Source of the DNA: Cyanoderma ruficeps
Lineage: Eukaryota; Chordata; Aves; Passeriformes; Timaliidae
DNA: 64,000 nucleotides
NCBI GenBank assembly: GCA_008694505.1
Contig: VZDJ01000594.1
Coordinates: 8,839,035-8,903,034, forward strand
Reading direction: 5' to 3'
The notes below the pieces were generated by a model that searched no databases, was not told where the DNA came from, and worked only from the letters and a program-made list of their open reading frames with translations. The translations under genes and the position numbers were made by a program. Below are positions 24,730-35,755 of the stretch, piece after piece; the stretch's first letter is position 1, and the number at the start of each line of letters is the position of its first letter.

Positions 24730-25646
24730 ATGTGTTTTTATCCTTTGACTGCCGGGCCGCTTGTCCATCAGCAGGGTCCATCCTATGGCTTTATGCGGTT
24801 GCCGCTAACGGCGTTCAGGCGCTGTGCATCACCGCGGGGACATCAGCCTTCCCAAAACCACGTTCGATGCAGCCGCCCCCGGCCTCGGAGCGATCCCCCC
24901 CGGGCAGCGCTGGGGCCGCGGAGGGACAGCGCTGCTTCTCCTGTGCGCTCCGCGCCGCGTACTCTCCTCGTCGCGGATTTTCCGCCGCTGTCTGTGCTTT
25001 GGCGTGAGAAAACTGCCGCTTTCCTCCCCAGGTTCATCTCGACCCCGTTAGCCTCCGGCAAACAAGGGGACATCGCCACGGGGAGACGCGGCCACAGCCC
25101 CGGGCCCGAGTGAGGGGCTCAGTCACGGGCAGGGGACCGCGCTCCACTCCGGGGTCGATGCAAGCCCCGGCCGGGCGGCATGTCCGGGCGGCCGCTGCCG
25201 CGGGGGCCGCAAGGGAGCCCGGAGCCCCGCGGAGCCTCTCCGAGCCCCAGCGCAGCCGCTTCCCCGCGCCCCTCTCCCATCACAGCCACAGCAACGCAGC
25301 CGGCCCTGCCCCTTCCAGCAGGGAGGGAAGAGGCTGGATTTGAACACAAACATCGCTCCGCCGCTCGGTGGATTATTTTCGCTCTTGCCTGGTGCCTCAC
25401 CTCCACCCTCAGCCCTCCCCACACCGGCGGCACTTGAACCTGCCCGCCTGAAAAGTGTGCCGTCCCCCATCCTCGACCACCACCTCCTCTCCGGGCCGGC
25501 CTCGCCGGCCCCCCTCCGCAGGGTCCGGCCGGGGAGCGCAGCTGTGCTCCGCAGGACGCCCCACCGGCCCGGGGAGACCGGCTGCGACCAGCGGGGAGGG
25601 CGGCGAGGGCGATTCGCTTGCTAGAGAAATGCCCTGTTGAACTTTG

Positions 25647-25665
25647 AATATATTAGTTGACATCA
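25647..25665 (+). promoter_or_regulatory. TATA-like and CRE-like core elements
   Basis: AATATATT at 25,647-25,654 is followed directly by TGACATCA at 25,658-25,665, an AP-1/CRE-like octamer. The roughly 30-bp AT-rich window is unusual in an otherwise GC-rich island, which suggests selection. If the first element works as a TATA box, initiation would fall near 25,675-25,685. No transcript data support this here. Confidence 0.4.
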
Positions 25666-25689
25666 GTGCGAGTTGGGGCTGCCAGCCCC

Positions 25690-25751
25690 TAGCTCCCTCC
25701 TCCTTCTTCCCTACCTCCTCCTCCTCCGCCTCCTTCTCCTCCTCCCCTCGG
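25690..25751 (+). repeat. Polypyrimidine (TCC) tract in promoter
   Basis: About 60 bases that are almost entirely C and T on the plus strand, with repeated CCTCCTCCTTCTT-like words. It lies just downstream of the TATA-like element. Such tracts in vertebrate promoters can form triplex DNA, or act as binding sites or 5' UTR sequence. Confidence 0.75.
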
Positions 25752-25942
25752 TCTCCGATGGAAAGAGTTGAAGCCGTGCTGATAGGAGCCGCCTGGAAGA
25801 GACAGCGGAGCGCCCGGGAGGACTTCGGTCCCAACTCCGGCCGTACCGCGGGGACGCTGCCCGCCGCCGCTCGCATGGCCCGAGGCGGCACTCCCTGAGC
25901 GCCGGGCTGGGCAGAGCCGCCGCTCCGCTCCCCCGCTCGCCC

Positions 25943-25983
25943 CGAGCCGAGCCCCGCCGCGCCGAGCCGAGCCGAGCCGAGCN
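25943..25983. repeat. GCCGA pentanucleotide repeat with ambiguous base
   Basis: Tandem CGAGC/GCCGA units, with four clean copies at about 25,961-25,982, end at an unresolved base (N) at 25,983. The N probably reflects sequencing trouble in GC-rich repetitive DNA, so copy number and exon sequence here should be treated as uncertain. Confidence 0.85.
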
Positions 25984-26480
25984 AGCCCAACCGCGCCGCG
26001 GCTGCCCCCGCTCCTGCGGCAGCCGGAGCGCGATGTGCCGGTGAGCCCCGCACCGGGAGCCCGGCGGCCACCCCGTAAGCGCAGCGGCGGCCCGGGGGGC
26101 GGGCGGCGGGACGGGCCGGGGGGCGCGCAAACTTCCCAACTTGGCGGGGTCGGGGCGAGCGGGCGGCGCTGGGAAGGGGATCCGGGGAGGTGGGAACCCC
26201 CGGGGTGATCCGCGTCTCCGCCGCCCCCGGCGCAGCGCCCGGTGATGGGGGGCCGGGGCGACCTGCGGGCCGTGGGGGTGTGTTTGTGCCCGGCGCGCCG
26301 TCCCCCTGCCCGCCGGGGAGCCAAAGGGGCTTTTTCTTCTTGTCGCTGCGTTCGCAGTCCGGCAGCGCTGGAGAGCACGCTAGCTTCGAGGTGGCAGTGG
26401 AGGTGTTTTTTCTTCCTTCTCTCCCCGCCACCTTCCCAGCTCTTCCTAAACCCGCTGAGGGGGGCTGTGGCGGGAGCGAA

Positions 26481-28546
26481 GGGATGCAGTGGTGGGAAGC
26501 CGGATAGCCTAGACGAAGGGATATTAATGATTTTTGTTTTTCAGATGGTAATTTGTCTTTGTGGTAGGGGTGGCCCATTAAATTTCAGCTCACGTCCTGA
26601 TGGAGATCAAAAGCGAAGGGGAGAGGGAGAGGGAAGCAGAGAGCCTTGTGCTGCTCCTTAGCTCCGCGCATTGTTAGAAACTTACGGGGAGTGTATGGGG
26701 GGTAGGATTTCCAGAAACAACCTTTGTCGATCCAGCTCCAGTATCCACACCAAAGTTGGAGAGCTGTATTTTCCAGCACTACCATCTGCTCCTGGTGCTG
26801 CCCAGGAACACGCTTACTGTTACGCCTCAGAGGAAACAAACAAAAGGTGTGCTTACCAACTCGGTCCTGAACCTGTTTTTCATGGGCTTTTACGTGGAGC
26901 ATTAAGTATAGAGGAATATCTGAGTCCTAAAGGTTCACTGTCCTCTGTTGGCTCAGTTTAGACTCTTAGATATTTTCCTGTCCTTAAAAAAGGTTTCCAA
27001 ACATGGTAGATGCCAGGTCCTGTTTTGTTGTTTTGTTGGGGTTTTTTTCCTAAGTTATTTATTCGTTTTTGTTTGGGGTTTACATTTATTTTTTTCCCCC
27101 ATTTCTTTTTTCTTGAAACTATTTATGTATGGATATATCGGTTAGGAACTATATTAAAGTTCCTTTTTTTGTTCTGTAAGTGTTCCCTCTCATTACAGAA
27201 AATACTTCTTTTCCTAAATTATAGTCTGAGCTGCAAGAGGTTTGATGTCTTTGCCTGTGGATGGGTTCAGGGGTGGGCTAAGACCCCAGACTGACTGCAC
27301 TGTGAACAAAATAGAAACCAAAAAAGCTAGAAGTTGTAATGGGTTTTGATTGTTACTGCTGCTGAGATCTGTAGAGATCCCAGGTGAGCGAAGGCAGGGA
27401 GGAGGAGTAAGGGTAGCTGCAACAAACTACTCATACAGAAAAGTACTCTTGTGATTATACATCTGATTTGTAAGCACCTGAGGTAGAAAACTGGTCATAA
27501 CTGCAGACAAAGTGGCAGTGGATGTGTTTTTTAAACAGACACTCGAATCATCCATATCTTTCATTTTTTCTCCTTTTGCACTAAAACTTTTCTGATTGGA
27601 TTGGATGATAAGTAGACTCAGTACTAGGCAATAGCAGGGAATTTCTGTGTTTTATGTTATGCTGCTTGAATTTTCAGGGAAGTCTAGGCAAGCTGTTCTG
27701 GTTTTATCTCTATCTTGTTTTCTTTCATTAAAGAGGCTAAATTTTTGTCCTTCCCTGCCAGGGACACACTAATCCTAAAGTCATGGGGGAGAGAGAGAGA
27801 TCCCACCCTTCAGAATATAGATATTTGCTTTGTTCATCCCCCCATCCTGTTAGGCTGATGGAATTGGCAGTGGCTGCCTCCGTGACCTCCCTCCCTTCCT
27901 GCAAAAAGCTGGGGCAACCAGGGAGGAGAAAATGTGCAAACTCCAGCAAGTGAAAAAGCACAACCCCAGAGGACAAAAGGCTTGGACAGAGAGATGCGGG
28001 GGATTGAGGATGTGCATAGAAAACTACTGTTAGCAAACTGGCCTTGATCAGCTCACATTGACTGGGAATGATGGCATGGGGATGGGTTCAGTAGGAATGT
28101 GGGTAGCCCAAGAAAAGCTCGATACAAGTCCTGCTGTGGAATTTTAGTCGCTTTGCAGTAAGATGAAAAAAGTTCCCAGACAAAATGGCTTTGGTCATCC
28201 ACTGTGATTGCCCTTTATTCTCCAGGCCGACAGCTGACCTGCGGGAACATACCTCCCCCCGACTGTAAATTCTTTTCTTCTTGCCTTGTAGTCAGTTGTA
28301 AAAGTGCTGCTTGACTTGGGCTGAGACATGATAGGGCCCTGTTAGAGGGAAAGTTCCTGGGGAGCAGGCTCACTCTGTGATATTAAACATGGCTCGAACA
28401 ATAGATTTCTATTTTAGTCAGGACAAATAATCGTGCGAACAGACACACTAGGGTTAAACAAGACCATCTGCATGAATATATCTTCCCGAAAACAAATAGA
28501 TGCCGGGCAAAGTTTCAGTGTGCAGCAGGGGCTGTTGCCTTGCTGT
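26481..28546. other. Probable first-intron sequence
   Basis: Composition falls back to AT-rich right after the CpG island. Positions 27,015-27,115 are a T-rich low-complexity tract (GTTTTGTTGTTTTGTTGGGG). No exon or transposon recognised. Confidence 0.5.
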
Positions 28547-28565
28547 TGGGCAAAAGGGGGCAGTA
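28547..28565 (+). promoter_or_regulatory. CTCF-like binding site
   Basis: TGGGCAAAAGGGGGCAGTA agrees with the vertebrate CTCF core (CCA..AGGGGGC followed by G/A.TA) at most informative positions. It lies about 2.5 kb downstream of the proposed first exon, a plausible place for a promoter-proximal insulator. This is motif-level evidence only. Confidence 0.35.
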
Positions 28566-31500
28566 TCCAACAGTGCCAGGGAGCGATCTGCCGCTGCCGC
28601 CTCCCTGTCTCCCGCGCTGGCTGGTGCGTGCTCTGTCAACTGGCATCTGGGAATTGAAGGTGTTATACGGTAGCCCGTATTCAGGTGATTCCTTGTAAAG
28701 ACATCAGAGAGGTTAATCGACTATGTAAAAGATGCAAGATCAAAGGTGTAATTGTTTTATTTTGTGGTTGCATCACTTCCATATGCTGGTGAAGGGTTGG
28801 AAATTAAGGGCAATACTGTATGATTGCAAAGCTAGTTTTGTTCACATTTAGTAGGCTGACAGCAGTAACTTCACCCTGTTTTTACTGTACTGGTTTTAGG
28901 GAAAGCATGGTGAAGCCCTAGCTTTGGAGTGCTGTTGGTATAAATTCCCTCCAAGGAACTGTGATCACTGCTCTCCGTAGTAAGAAAACCAAACAATTTC
29001 TTCTCTAAATTTAACTTTCTTTGAGAACTCATTTGTTTCCAGCCTAGAGAAATATATTGATCCATCTCAAAAAATATTGGTTTTAGAATGCATTTTAAAG
29101 CCTTTTCACCTTTCATTTATCTACGTGCCTAGATAATTAGATTAGCATTTCTTAGTTCATTGTTTACTGGGAGCCATGGGCAATTTTACTGAAGGTCTGT
29201 CATTGGAAAGCCACGCACTGGAGTCGAGCTTTGTCAAGTCTCCTCAGTGTTGCTCACTGCCCTCATGGCAAGAGCTGCAGCAGCAGGGGCAGACCAGACC
29301 CAAGGGAGGGGATGTGCTGAGGAGAAGGGAGTCAGTCACTGTAATGTGAAGATGTTCCACTGCTGGGATAGTCCTGAGATTCGGAGTTCAGGTGCAGTCC
29401 AGTGTGAAGTCTTCAACTGGATTTGCCTTGCTCCAGATCATGCCCATGAGATCATTTCTGGTATAAAACTGAAAAAGGGAAATTTAATTACTTGCAGGGA
29501 GTGGTGGAGACTGAATTCGGAGTGGTTCTCTAGGGGTGAAATTCATCGGTGTTCATTGTGTAGCAGCTATGTAAGTATCAAATCACACTGAAATCACAAA
29601 GTCTGTCTTAAGTGATGGACTTACCTTTTACACACTGAATGCTGTGAAGGTGAACTGCCACAGTTTTGGATTGGATCCTTGTGATGTAGTCCAGGAGACA
29701 AACTGTGGCTTATTGCACTATCCCTGCTGGGCCTTGAAATGGGCTGTGTCTGTGTTGTTGCTTCTGAGGATGAAGTCAACTGCTCTTTGTTATTGTTCTG
29801 TTACTTAAGGAAACAAAAATCAACTCACTGAAGACACTGTGTCAGATAGTTTCATTGTAGGGATTGTTTCTCTTGCTTTTAGACTGCTGACTTGTCCAGT
29901 GTGCCCAGTATCAAGACTCATTCCATCTCTGTCCATGGTGGCAATTTTCATGAGTCAGTGGGAGCTGAGTGTGAGACTTTGACAGCTCTTTGAGCCTGCA
30001 GCTTGTGTGGACAGTGCTTTACTTGCTGGAGATTATTCTTCAAGCACAGTTAACCTCAGTATTTATTTCCCCGCTGTTCTCATTGTTGTCCAAAAAAAAA
30101 AAATTTTACTGCATGACAGCCGTTATTCCTTACCCCAGGCTCAAACCATGCGAGTAAAGTGCAGCAGAGCTCTGACAGCACAACTGTGACTTTCAGCACG
30201 CAGGGTCTCCTTGACTACAGCACCGCGACTCCCAAAGTTACCTCTGCTTCACAACTCACAGAAAGCACAATTTTTTAAGGGCCACAAAAAAATCACTCAA
30301 CGTGACTTTCTGAAGATGAGTGTATCAGTAGTAATAGTTCAGAAGTATTACTGTTATCAAAATGTTTCTACAAACTAAGTGGATTTGTTTTGTTTTTGAA
30401 TGTAATAACTCGGGGAGGCAATTTGCATGTGAAGGATGTTACCAAGTTACACAGTATGACTCTGAATTGGTAGCAGGGCTATTCATGTGCTTATAATTAA
30501 ACATGTACCCAAGCACTGTGCTGGTTAAGGACTGGTGTGTCTTTATTTACTTTTTAGTGAGCTCTAAATGAGACAATAAGGAAACATGCTGATTACTAGT
30601 TTTAATCCCCAAATCAGTTGTGAGCACCTTGAGAGTTTATAAATCACATGTGTAATTTCACTGGGGTTCAGAAAGGGCTCATTTGTCAGAAAGGGAGACA
30701 GCACAGAATATTTTCTTCCCAGAAGCTGCTGTGAAGGAGCTTCATCTTACGAGGTGCTGCATGTTCTTCATTGTTGTTAATGCGTCTCTGGGAAACAGCA
30801 CCCGGCACAACCAGAGCCTGATAAACACAAACTGTAGCAGTGTCTGACCTCCGTGGCTTTGTTGAGCAGGCGAAATGCTTATGGGCTTGTTAGTCTAAAT
30901 AACATACTCCCTAACAGGCTGTGGCTGTAAGTTAGATAAACTGCAGAGTGCCAGTTTCAAAGGTTTGACTTTAACCATAATGCAGCAACACGTGACCTGC
31001 CAGGACGTAGCCACCTGCAGAGAACCACAGTCATCAGTTTCATTTCTGCCAAATATTGTGCTGCACCCAAAAGCTTCATCATGACTTCAGACCCATGAGG
31101 CAAACCCATTCTGTAATTTGGAATATCACATGAGGATCTGGTGATGCCAAATGGATCCTCCAGTAGCCTTGAACCCTCTGTGCTGTGGAGGACGTACCCT
31201 GATGCCGGATAGTCTCAGATGTTAGGCAAAGATGCCATCTGCAGTCCTGCAGAACAGCCCAGCTAAGTCCTGCATAGATGATCTATCAGCCATTTGCAGT
31301 TTCAGGGTTTGTGGCTTCAGAAGTTTGTGTATTTTGCAGATTGTTTGTGCCATAGTCTTCAAAAACTGTTAGCTTTTAAGACAACCAGATGGCTTTAACA
31401 AAATATATTTGCTGGCACCTGGAACAGGTGGATCTGGAATCAATTTATGCCGTGTAATTTTTTCCACACCCCTTTTGGAATAATTTTATACCCTGGAGCC

Positions 31501-33200
31501 ACCTAAGGTGCTTATTATGTAGCCAATAGGGAACAGCTTCTGTCTGACTACATAAGATTTTACACATCTTTTATAGCTAATGCCTAGATTGAAATGCAAA
31601 ATTTAGTGCTGGGAGTGCATGTGAATTTGTGAAACTCCCTGGAGAAAATGTGGGTGCATGTATCAGTGAATGAATTATGCTTCTCCACAGACAGAGAAAG
31701 CTTTTTTTTAGTGGTAACAAATGTCCTGTGTTCAGTGTTTGTCATTTTAAAAGCAGTATTTTTCATTTCAAGTGCAAACCTTGTGCAAACGCTGTGCAGG
31801 TTACCGATGTAGAGTGAAAAATGAAAAAATAGCTTCAATTTTATTTGAAAGGATAACAGAATGAAAATATCTTATGTTGTATGAAAGTGTCTTGACTCAG
31901 AGATCAAATTGGCGGTTCCAAAATATGGCTGTGACAGTTATGACTAGTTTTGTGGGAAAGAAGCAGATCCTGCCTGTCTTCTTGAAGGGCAGGAAACAAA
32001 CTTCCATGAGACCTTGGCCACATCCTCATTCTTGCGGCAGGATCGGGGGCAACAAGCTTATCCAGATGTGTGGATTCATAGTAACTTCAAAGGGGTTTTG
32101 AGTGGATGCTGAGGAACCATCTGCACAACTCAAAGGTAGGATTAGCCTAAATCTGGGAATACTTGGGGCCAGCCTCTTAAGGGAAGAGGAGTTTGACTAT
32201 GGATGGCCTATTGGGCAGGTTTAATTGCTTTGCTGTGTTGCTTGGCCACATGGAAGTTGTTTAGCCTGCTGTTTCAACTAAAGGTTCTTATTTATCTCCT
32301 ATGGTGCTGATTTACAGCACATCAAAGATAGGGGGAAAAAATAAGGCAAGAAAGGAAAGGGTAGGAAGTTCACTCTGGATAACTCAGTTCAACAGGATAA
32401 TATAGTAAATTCAAGAATGCAGAAGGAGATGCATTTGGAGCCTGTATATATATAACGCACGGAAGGAAAAATTGGCTAGGTCTCAGAAGTTTATTAGAGT
32501 GATTACAGATCCTCCTGCCCTGCCTCATGTTCCTTTCTCTGCTCTCCCTTTCTGATTGAAGATGATTTTCTGCCAGGAAGAGATTTTCAAACACATGATT
32601 TGGACAGGACAATGAGTCTGTATTTATAAAACACTTAATATTTCACTTTCTGACCTTTTTGGGGTCCATTCCACATATGAAGGGCATTTTCATTAGAAAC
32701 ACAAAGCTGAGACTCAGTTTCTGCCTGTGTCCAATGTGCTCCTCCAGTCTAAAAGAGCTTCGCTTTTAGTTGTAATTGCAGCTTGTAACCACCTACTTAA
32801 AATAAAAAACAACAGGGGGAAGAATATCATTAGTGGCTTGTGGTAGGATAAAGATACACACTTGCTCACCATGAGCAAAATAGGAATATGCACTGTAACT
32901 GTGTGCTGTTCCAATACTGACAAAGGATGAGGTAACACGTAATATAAAAAATTTCACAGTTCCTGCTTTGTGAGGATAATCAAGTGATATAATAGTACAG
33001 CTTAGCCTTATTTCCATTTTAACATGCATGCTCAGCAGTCAGAAGTAATAATCATCAGGGACAGAAAGTGAGGCATAAAAGGATTGTGGCCTGGAGAATT
33101 TTGTGCTCATCTGTTAAAGATATCATGAATAATGATGAAGATGGGTGCCAGGTAGGGTTGCCAGTGACTGAAATCTGTACAAATTAAACTTTGAGGTCTG
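28566..33200. other. Probable intron, unique sequence
   Basis: AT-rich sequence without recognised exons. A good donor-like GTAAGTAT at 29,571 follows a 114-codon frame (29,247-29,591), but no convincing acceptor or domain supports an exon. A weak half of a TTAAGCA-type palindromic relic lies near 30,490-30,535. A run of A lies at about 30,091-30,103. Confidence 0.45.
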
Positions 33201-33204
33201 TGAA

Positions 33205-33280
33205 AAGCTGGTCTGATGTGACTTGCTCAAGGTCATAGAGTATGTTAGCGGCAGAGGCAAGGTTACAAGCCCTGAAAACA
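33205..33280 (-). mobile_element. MIR-like SINE relic
   Basis: GTGACTTGCTCAAGGTCATA followed by GTTAGCGGCAGAGGCAAGG matches the reverse-complemented core of MIR (expected GTGACTTGCCCAAGGTCAC then GTTAGTGGCAGAGC). MIR-type SINEs are ancient amniote elements and survive in birds as short diverged pieces. Confidence 0.7.
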
Positions 33281-33989
33281 GTTACCTCAATTACTTAATT
33301 CTGTAAGTGTAGTTAAATCCTATGAATGAAATGTTTCACCTTGTTGCTTTCCTGCATCAAAGCCCTAAACTTGTGCCTTACATGACTATGCATTTATCTG
33401 TGCACAACACTTCCAGTATGTAACTTGATTGTGCAAATCCTTTAGTCATCTAAACAGTGCAGTGTAAGTTAGTGTGACTGTGGGTCAAGAAAATAAGTAC
33501 CCTGCTTGCATGTGCACTATTGGTCCCAACATCTTCAAAATGAACTAGGGATTGTTCCTGTGTTTTGCATTTTCATGTGCATACCAGACATGCATCTATA
33601 CAGGTTGAAATAAAACAAAAACAAGTGATTAACATCTTTAGAATTTAACATTTCCCCCCCTTAACCAACAGAAATTGTTCCCCAGAGAGTAATTTACTAG
33701 ATACATTCTGTATTTGTCTAGGACTGTACATCTGGAATACAAACCATGATTTTACTAATGCTATGTGTTCCCTCTAATGAGTCTTTGAAATATTAAACCA
33801 GTTTATATTTGGAATGAATTTTGCACACCTCCTTGTCTATGGTAGCTTTGCAAATCCAGGCTTCACTGTTTTACCTCAGAGAATTATGAGTTTATTATAC
33901 TCCTGGAATGCTAATAGCACTTCATTTTCCCCCTAAATTTCTTCTTCATATTTATTTATTGATTCTTCATTTGAGCACAGTTTCACAGA
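33281..33989. other. Probable intron, unique sequence
   Basis: Nothing recognised. AT-rich, including a C-run near 33,653-33,660. Confidence 0.45.
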
Positions 33990-34320
33990 TAATGATGGTA
34001 CTACTGAGAATAGCTGGAGTGAGTTAATTTAAAGAAGGCTGAAGTTACAACGCCATCTATTTTTGCCAAAATCTTCTCTGCAAAGTTCGTAAGCTAAGGC
34101 ATCCAAAATGCTAAATTAGTTAGGATAACTGGATAAGGTTACTGCCAGTGCTATATTTCATTCCGGGTTTCATCAAAACAAAGCACATCAAGGCTGACAA
34201 GTCTAAATTTAATTTTGCATTGAAAACTCATGGGCAGATTTGAGGATGATGTGTTTTGGGCGAGCAGTCTTTAGTCACTTGATCTTTATTCAAATGGAGT
34301 TCATTAACCTGTGAGAGAAC
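33990..34320. promoter_or_regulatory. Candidate conserved non-coding element
   Basis: Repeat-free sequence with GAGTTAATTTAAAG near 34,020, AACGCCATCTATTTTTGCC near 34,050, CATCAAAACAAAGCACATCA (TCF/SOX-like) near 34,170 and CTTGATCTTTATTCAAATGG near 34,280. It lacks coding frames. Enhancer-like by composition only. Confidence 0.22.
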
Positions 34321-35666
34321 ACATGTGAACAGGGGTTTTAGCATTTTACCCTTTAGTTTGCATTTTACTTTTGATTCCTGGGGTTCTTCACCATCTGGTC
34401 CCTCCCCCCACAGTGATGGACGCCAGGAAGGTGCTTCCAGTCATTTTTTTCTGCCTTCCATGAAGGCAAAGAACTTCCCCAAGCTGATTCATGTTCAAGT
34501 TGGTCAATTGCTCTAATCAAACATCCAGTTTTGATTTAAATATTTATGAAGGGAGAGAACATCCTGCAATTCTTAGTTAAGTGTTTGAAATTTAGCAACT
34601 GTTGTGATCATGTTGCCCCTTAGTTGCTAGGTTCTTGGTCCTGTTATGCTCTTACTCAAAGAGGAGAACATCACATTTTCTTGCTGTGGACGTACTTCGA
34701 TCTGCAGTCAAGTAATCTTTTGATTTTTCTGTGATAATTCAGGATGATGCTGGTTTTTCCAATGTTTTTTCAATCCTTATTGCTTGATGGCTCTTCCCTG
34801 AACTTTCTAAGGATGCTACTGGCCAAAGAAGACAGTAGTACTGACAGCTACAAAGGTGTGGGAGAAGTGAAACAGCAGAGGTTGTAGAGCAGAACTGAGC
34901 ACAGAGACAGCAGGAGAAAAGGACTGTAAAATTGGAACACAGGAAAAAAGGATAGCGGTGTTGGAAGCTCTTGGCACGAGGAGCCTGGTGTGTTACATGC
35001 CTCTTGAAGAACTGGAGTTGGTGCAGTGGTTAAAGGTGACAGCAGGTTTTTACTGGCAGAGGAGGATGGCCTGGAGCTGGGTGGAGATTGCAGCAGCAGC
35101 ACTGCTTGTGAATCAGAGCAGTGTTGTGTCAGGGGAACTCTCTGCAGGGAAATGTCAAAACATCTGTCTGCACTTTGCCTGGGCATAATCAGATTCTCAT
35201 TCAGGAGCACTGTGATGCAAGCAAGGTGAAAAGAGACACTTCAAACTAACTGAGGGCAGAGTTCAGGGAGAATTTCTGGTGAGGAAGACATTGCATTCTT
35301 GCAAGTGTAAGATCTGAGCCTGTAGAATCAAACTCACTTTTGCAATCTGAACAAATTCAAGGTGTTACTAATTTCAGTAAAATGACCTGTGGATGAGAGT
35401 TTACTGGCCTGACTTGTGGATTACTAACACAAGGCAAACAGTTAAATTATTTGCAAAAGTTATTGTAGTATCGGGTTGGGTTGCACTAACCTTAACTGTG
35501 ATACTTGTGGTTTGAGAGGACTAGAATCTTCCCATAAGTAGTACAATTTCTGTTTTTAGTTTGGAAAGATTTTATCATTTAATGAAAACCCTTTGTTTTC
35601 TGGCAGCCTACTCTGCTATCCATTTACAAAGTTCTCAGAGGGCTTGGACATCCATGAAAAGTTCAA
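34321..35666. other. Probable intron, unique sequence
   Basis: No gene recognised. Minus-strand 34,848-35,210 is open for 120 codons, rich in Ser/Leu/Pro, without domain or splice support. Confidence 0.45.
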
Positions 35667-35755
35667 GAGCCCAATTCTACTCACAGATAGATGAGTGCAG
35701 CCTCAGTGAAGAGCTGTGGTTGTGCTTGGCTGAGCATTGTAATGCGAGCCCAAAA
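35667..35755. repeat. Decayed palindromic relic, GAGCCCAATTCT type
   Basis: The left end is GAGCCCAATTCTACTCACAG and the interior GTGCAGCCTCAGTGAAG. The right end, TAATGCGAGCCCAAAAT, lies where the inverted arm is expected. It resembles sauropsid hairpin elements that end in GGCCAAATTCTG and carry a TGAAGTCAATGG-like centre. The centre has decayed. Confidence 0.35.

Larger units (their letters stand above)
25680..26040 (+). other. Candidate first exon (mostly 5' UTR)
   Basis: The start is placed about 30 bp after the TATA-like element. The end is fixed by a strong donor: CCG at 26,038-26,040 followed by GTGAGC. An ATG at 26,033 with G at -3 would encode only Met-Cys and two bases of the next codon before the splice, so this ATG could be the true start with coding continuing in exon 2, or an upstream start. 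A second donor-like site (CCCC followed by GTAAGC) cuts at 26,074. The gene is not recognised. Transcript mapping is needed for both boundaries. Confidence 0.4.
24730..26480 (+). promoter_or_regulatory. Large CpG island promoter
   Basis: About 1.7 kb of very GC-rich, CpG-dense unique sequence with abrupt edges, flanked by AT-rich DNA. It has GC boxes (GGGGGCGGGC-type words near 26,095), a short internal AT-rich element at 25,640-25,665, a strand-biased pyrimidine tract and a consensus donor on the plus strand. This is the standard form of a vertebrate housekeeping or developmental promoter. I favour plus-strand transcription because of the donor at 26,041 and the CpG tail running into an apparent intron. 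A minus-strand donor-like site (GGAG followed by GTGAGG, at about 25,402) allows divergent transcription. Long open frames here (up to 389 codons, minus) are GC-rich shadows with Arg/Pro/Gly/Ala composition. Confidence 0.85.

Noticed and set aside
25409..26578. 389-codon minus-strand open frame
   Set aside because: It spans the CpG island. Its Arg/Pro/Gly/Ala-rich composition, overlap with other equally open frames and lack of domains fit GC-driven absence of stops.
29247..29591. 114-codon frame ending near a GTAAGTAT donor
   Set aside because: No upstream acceptor with a pyrimidine tract, and no recognisable protein features.
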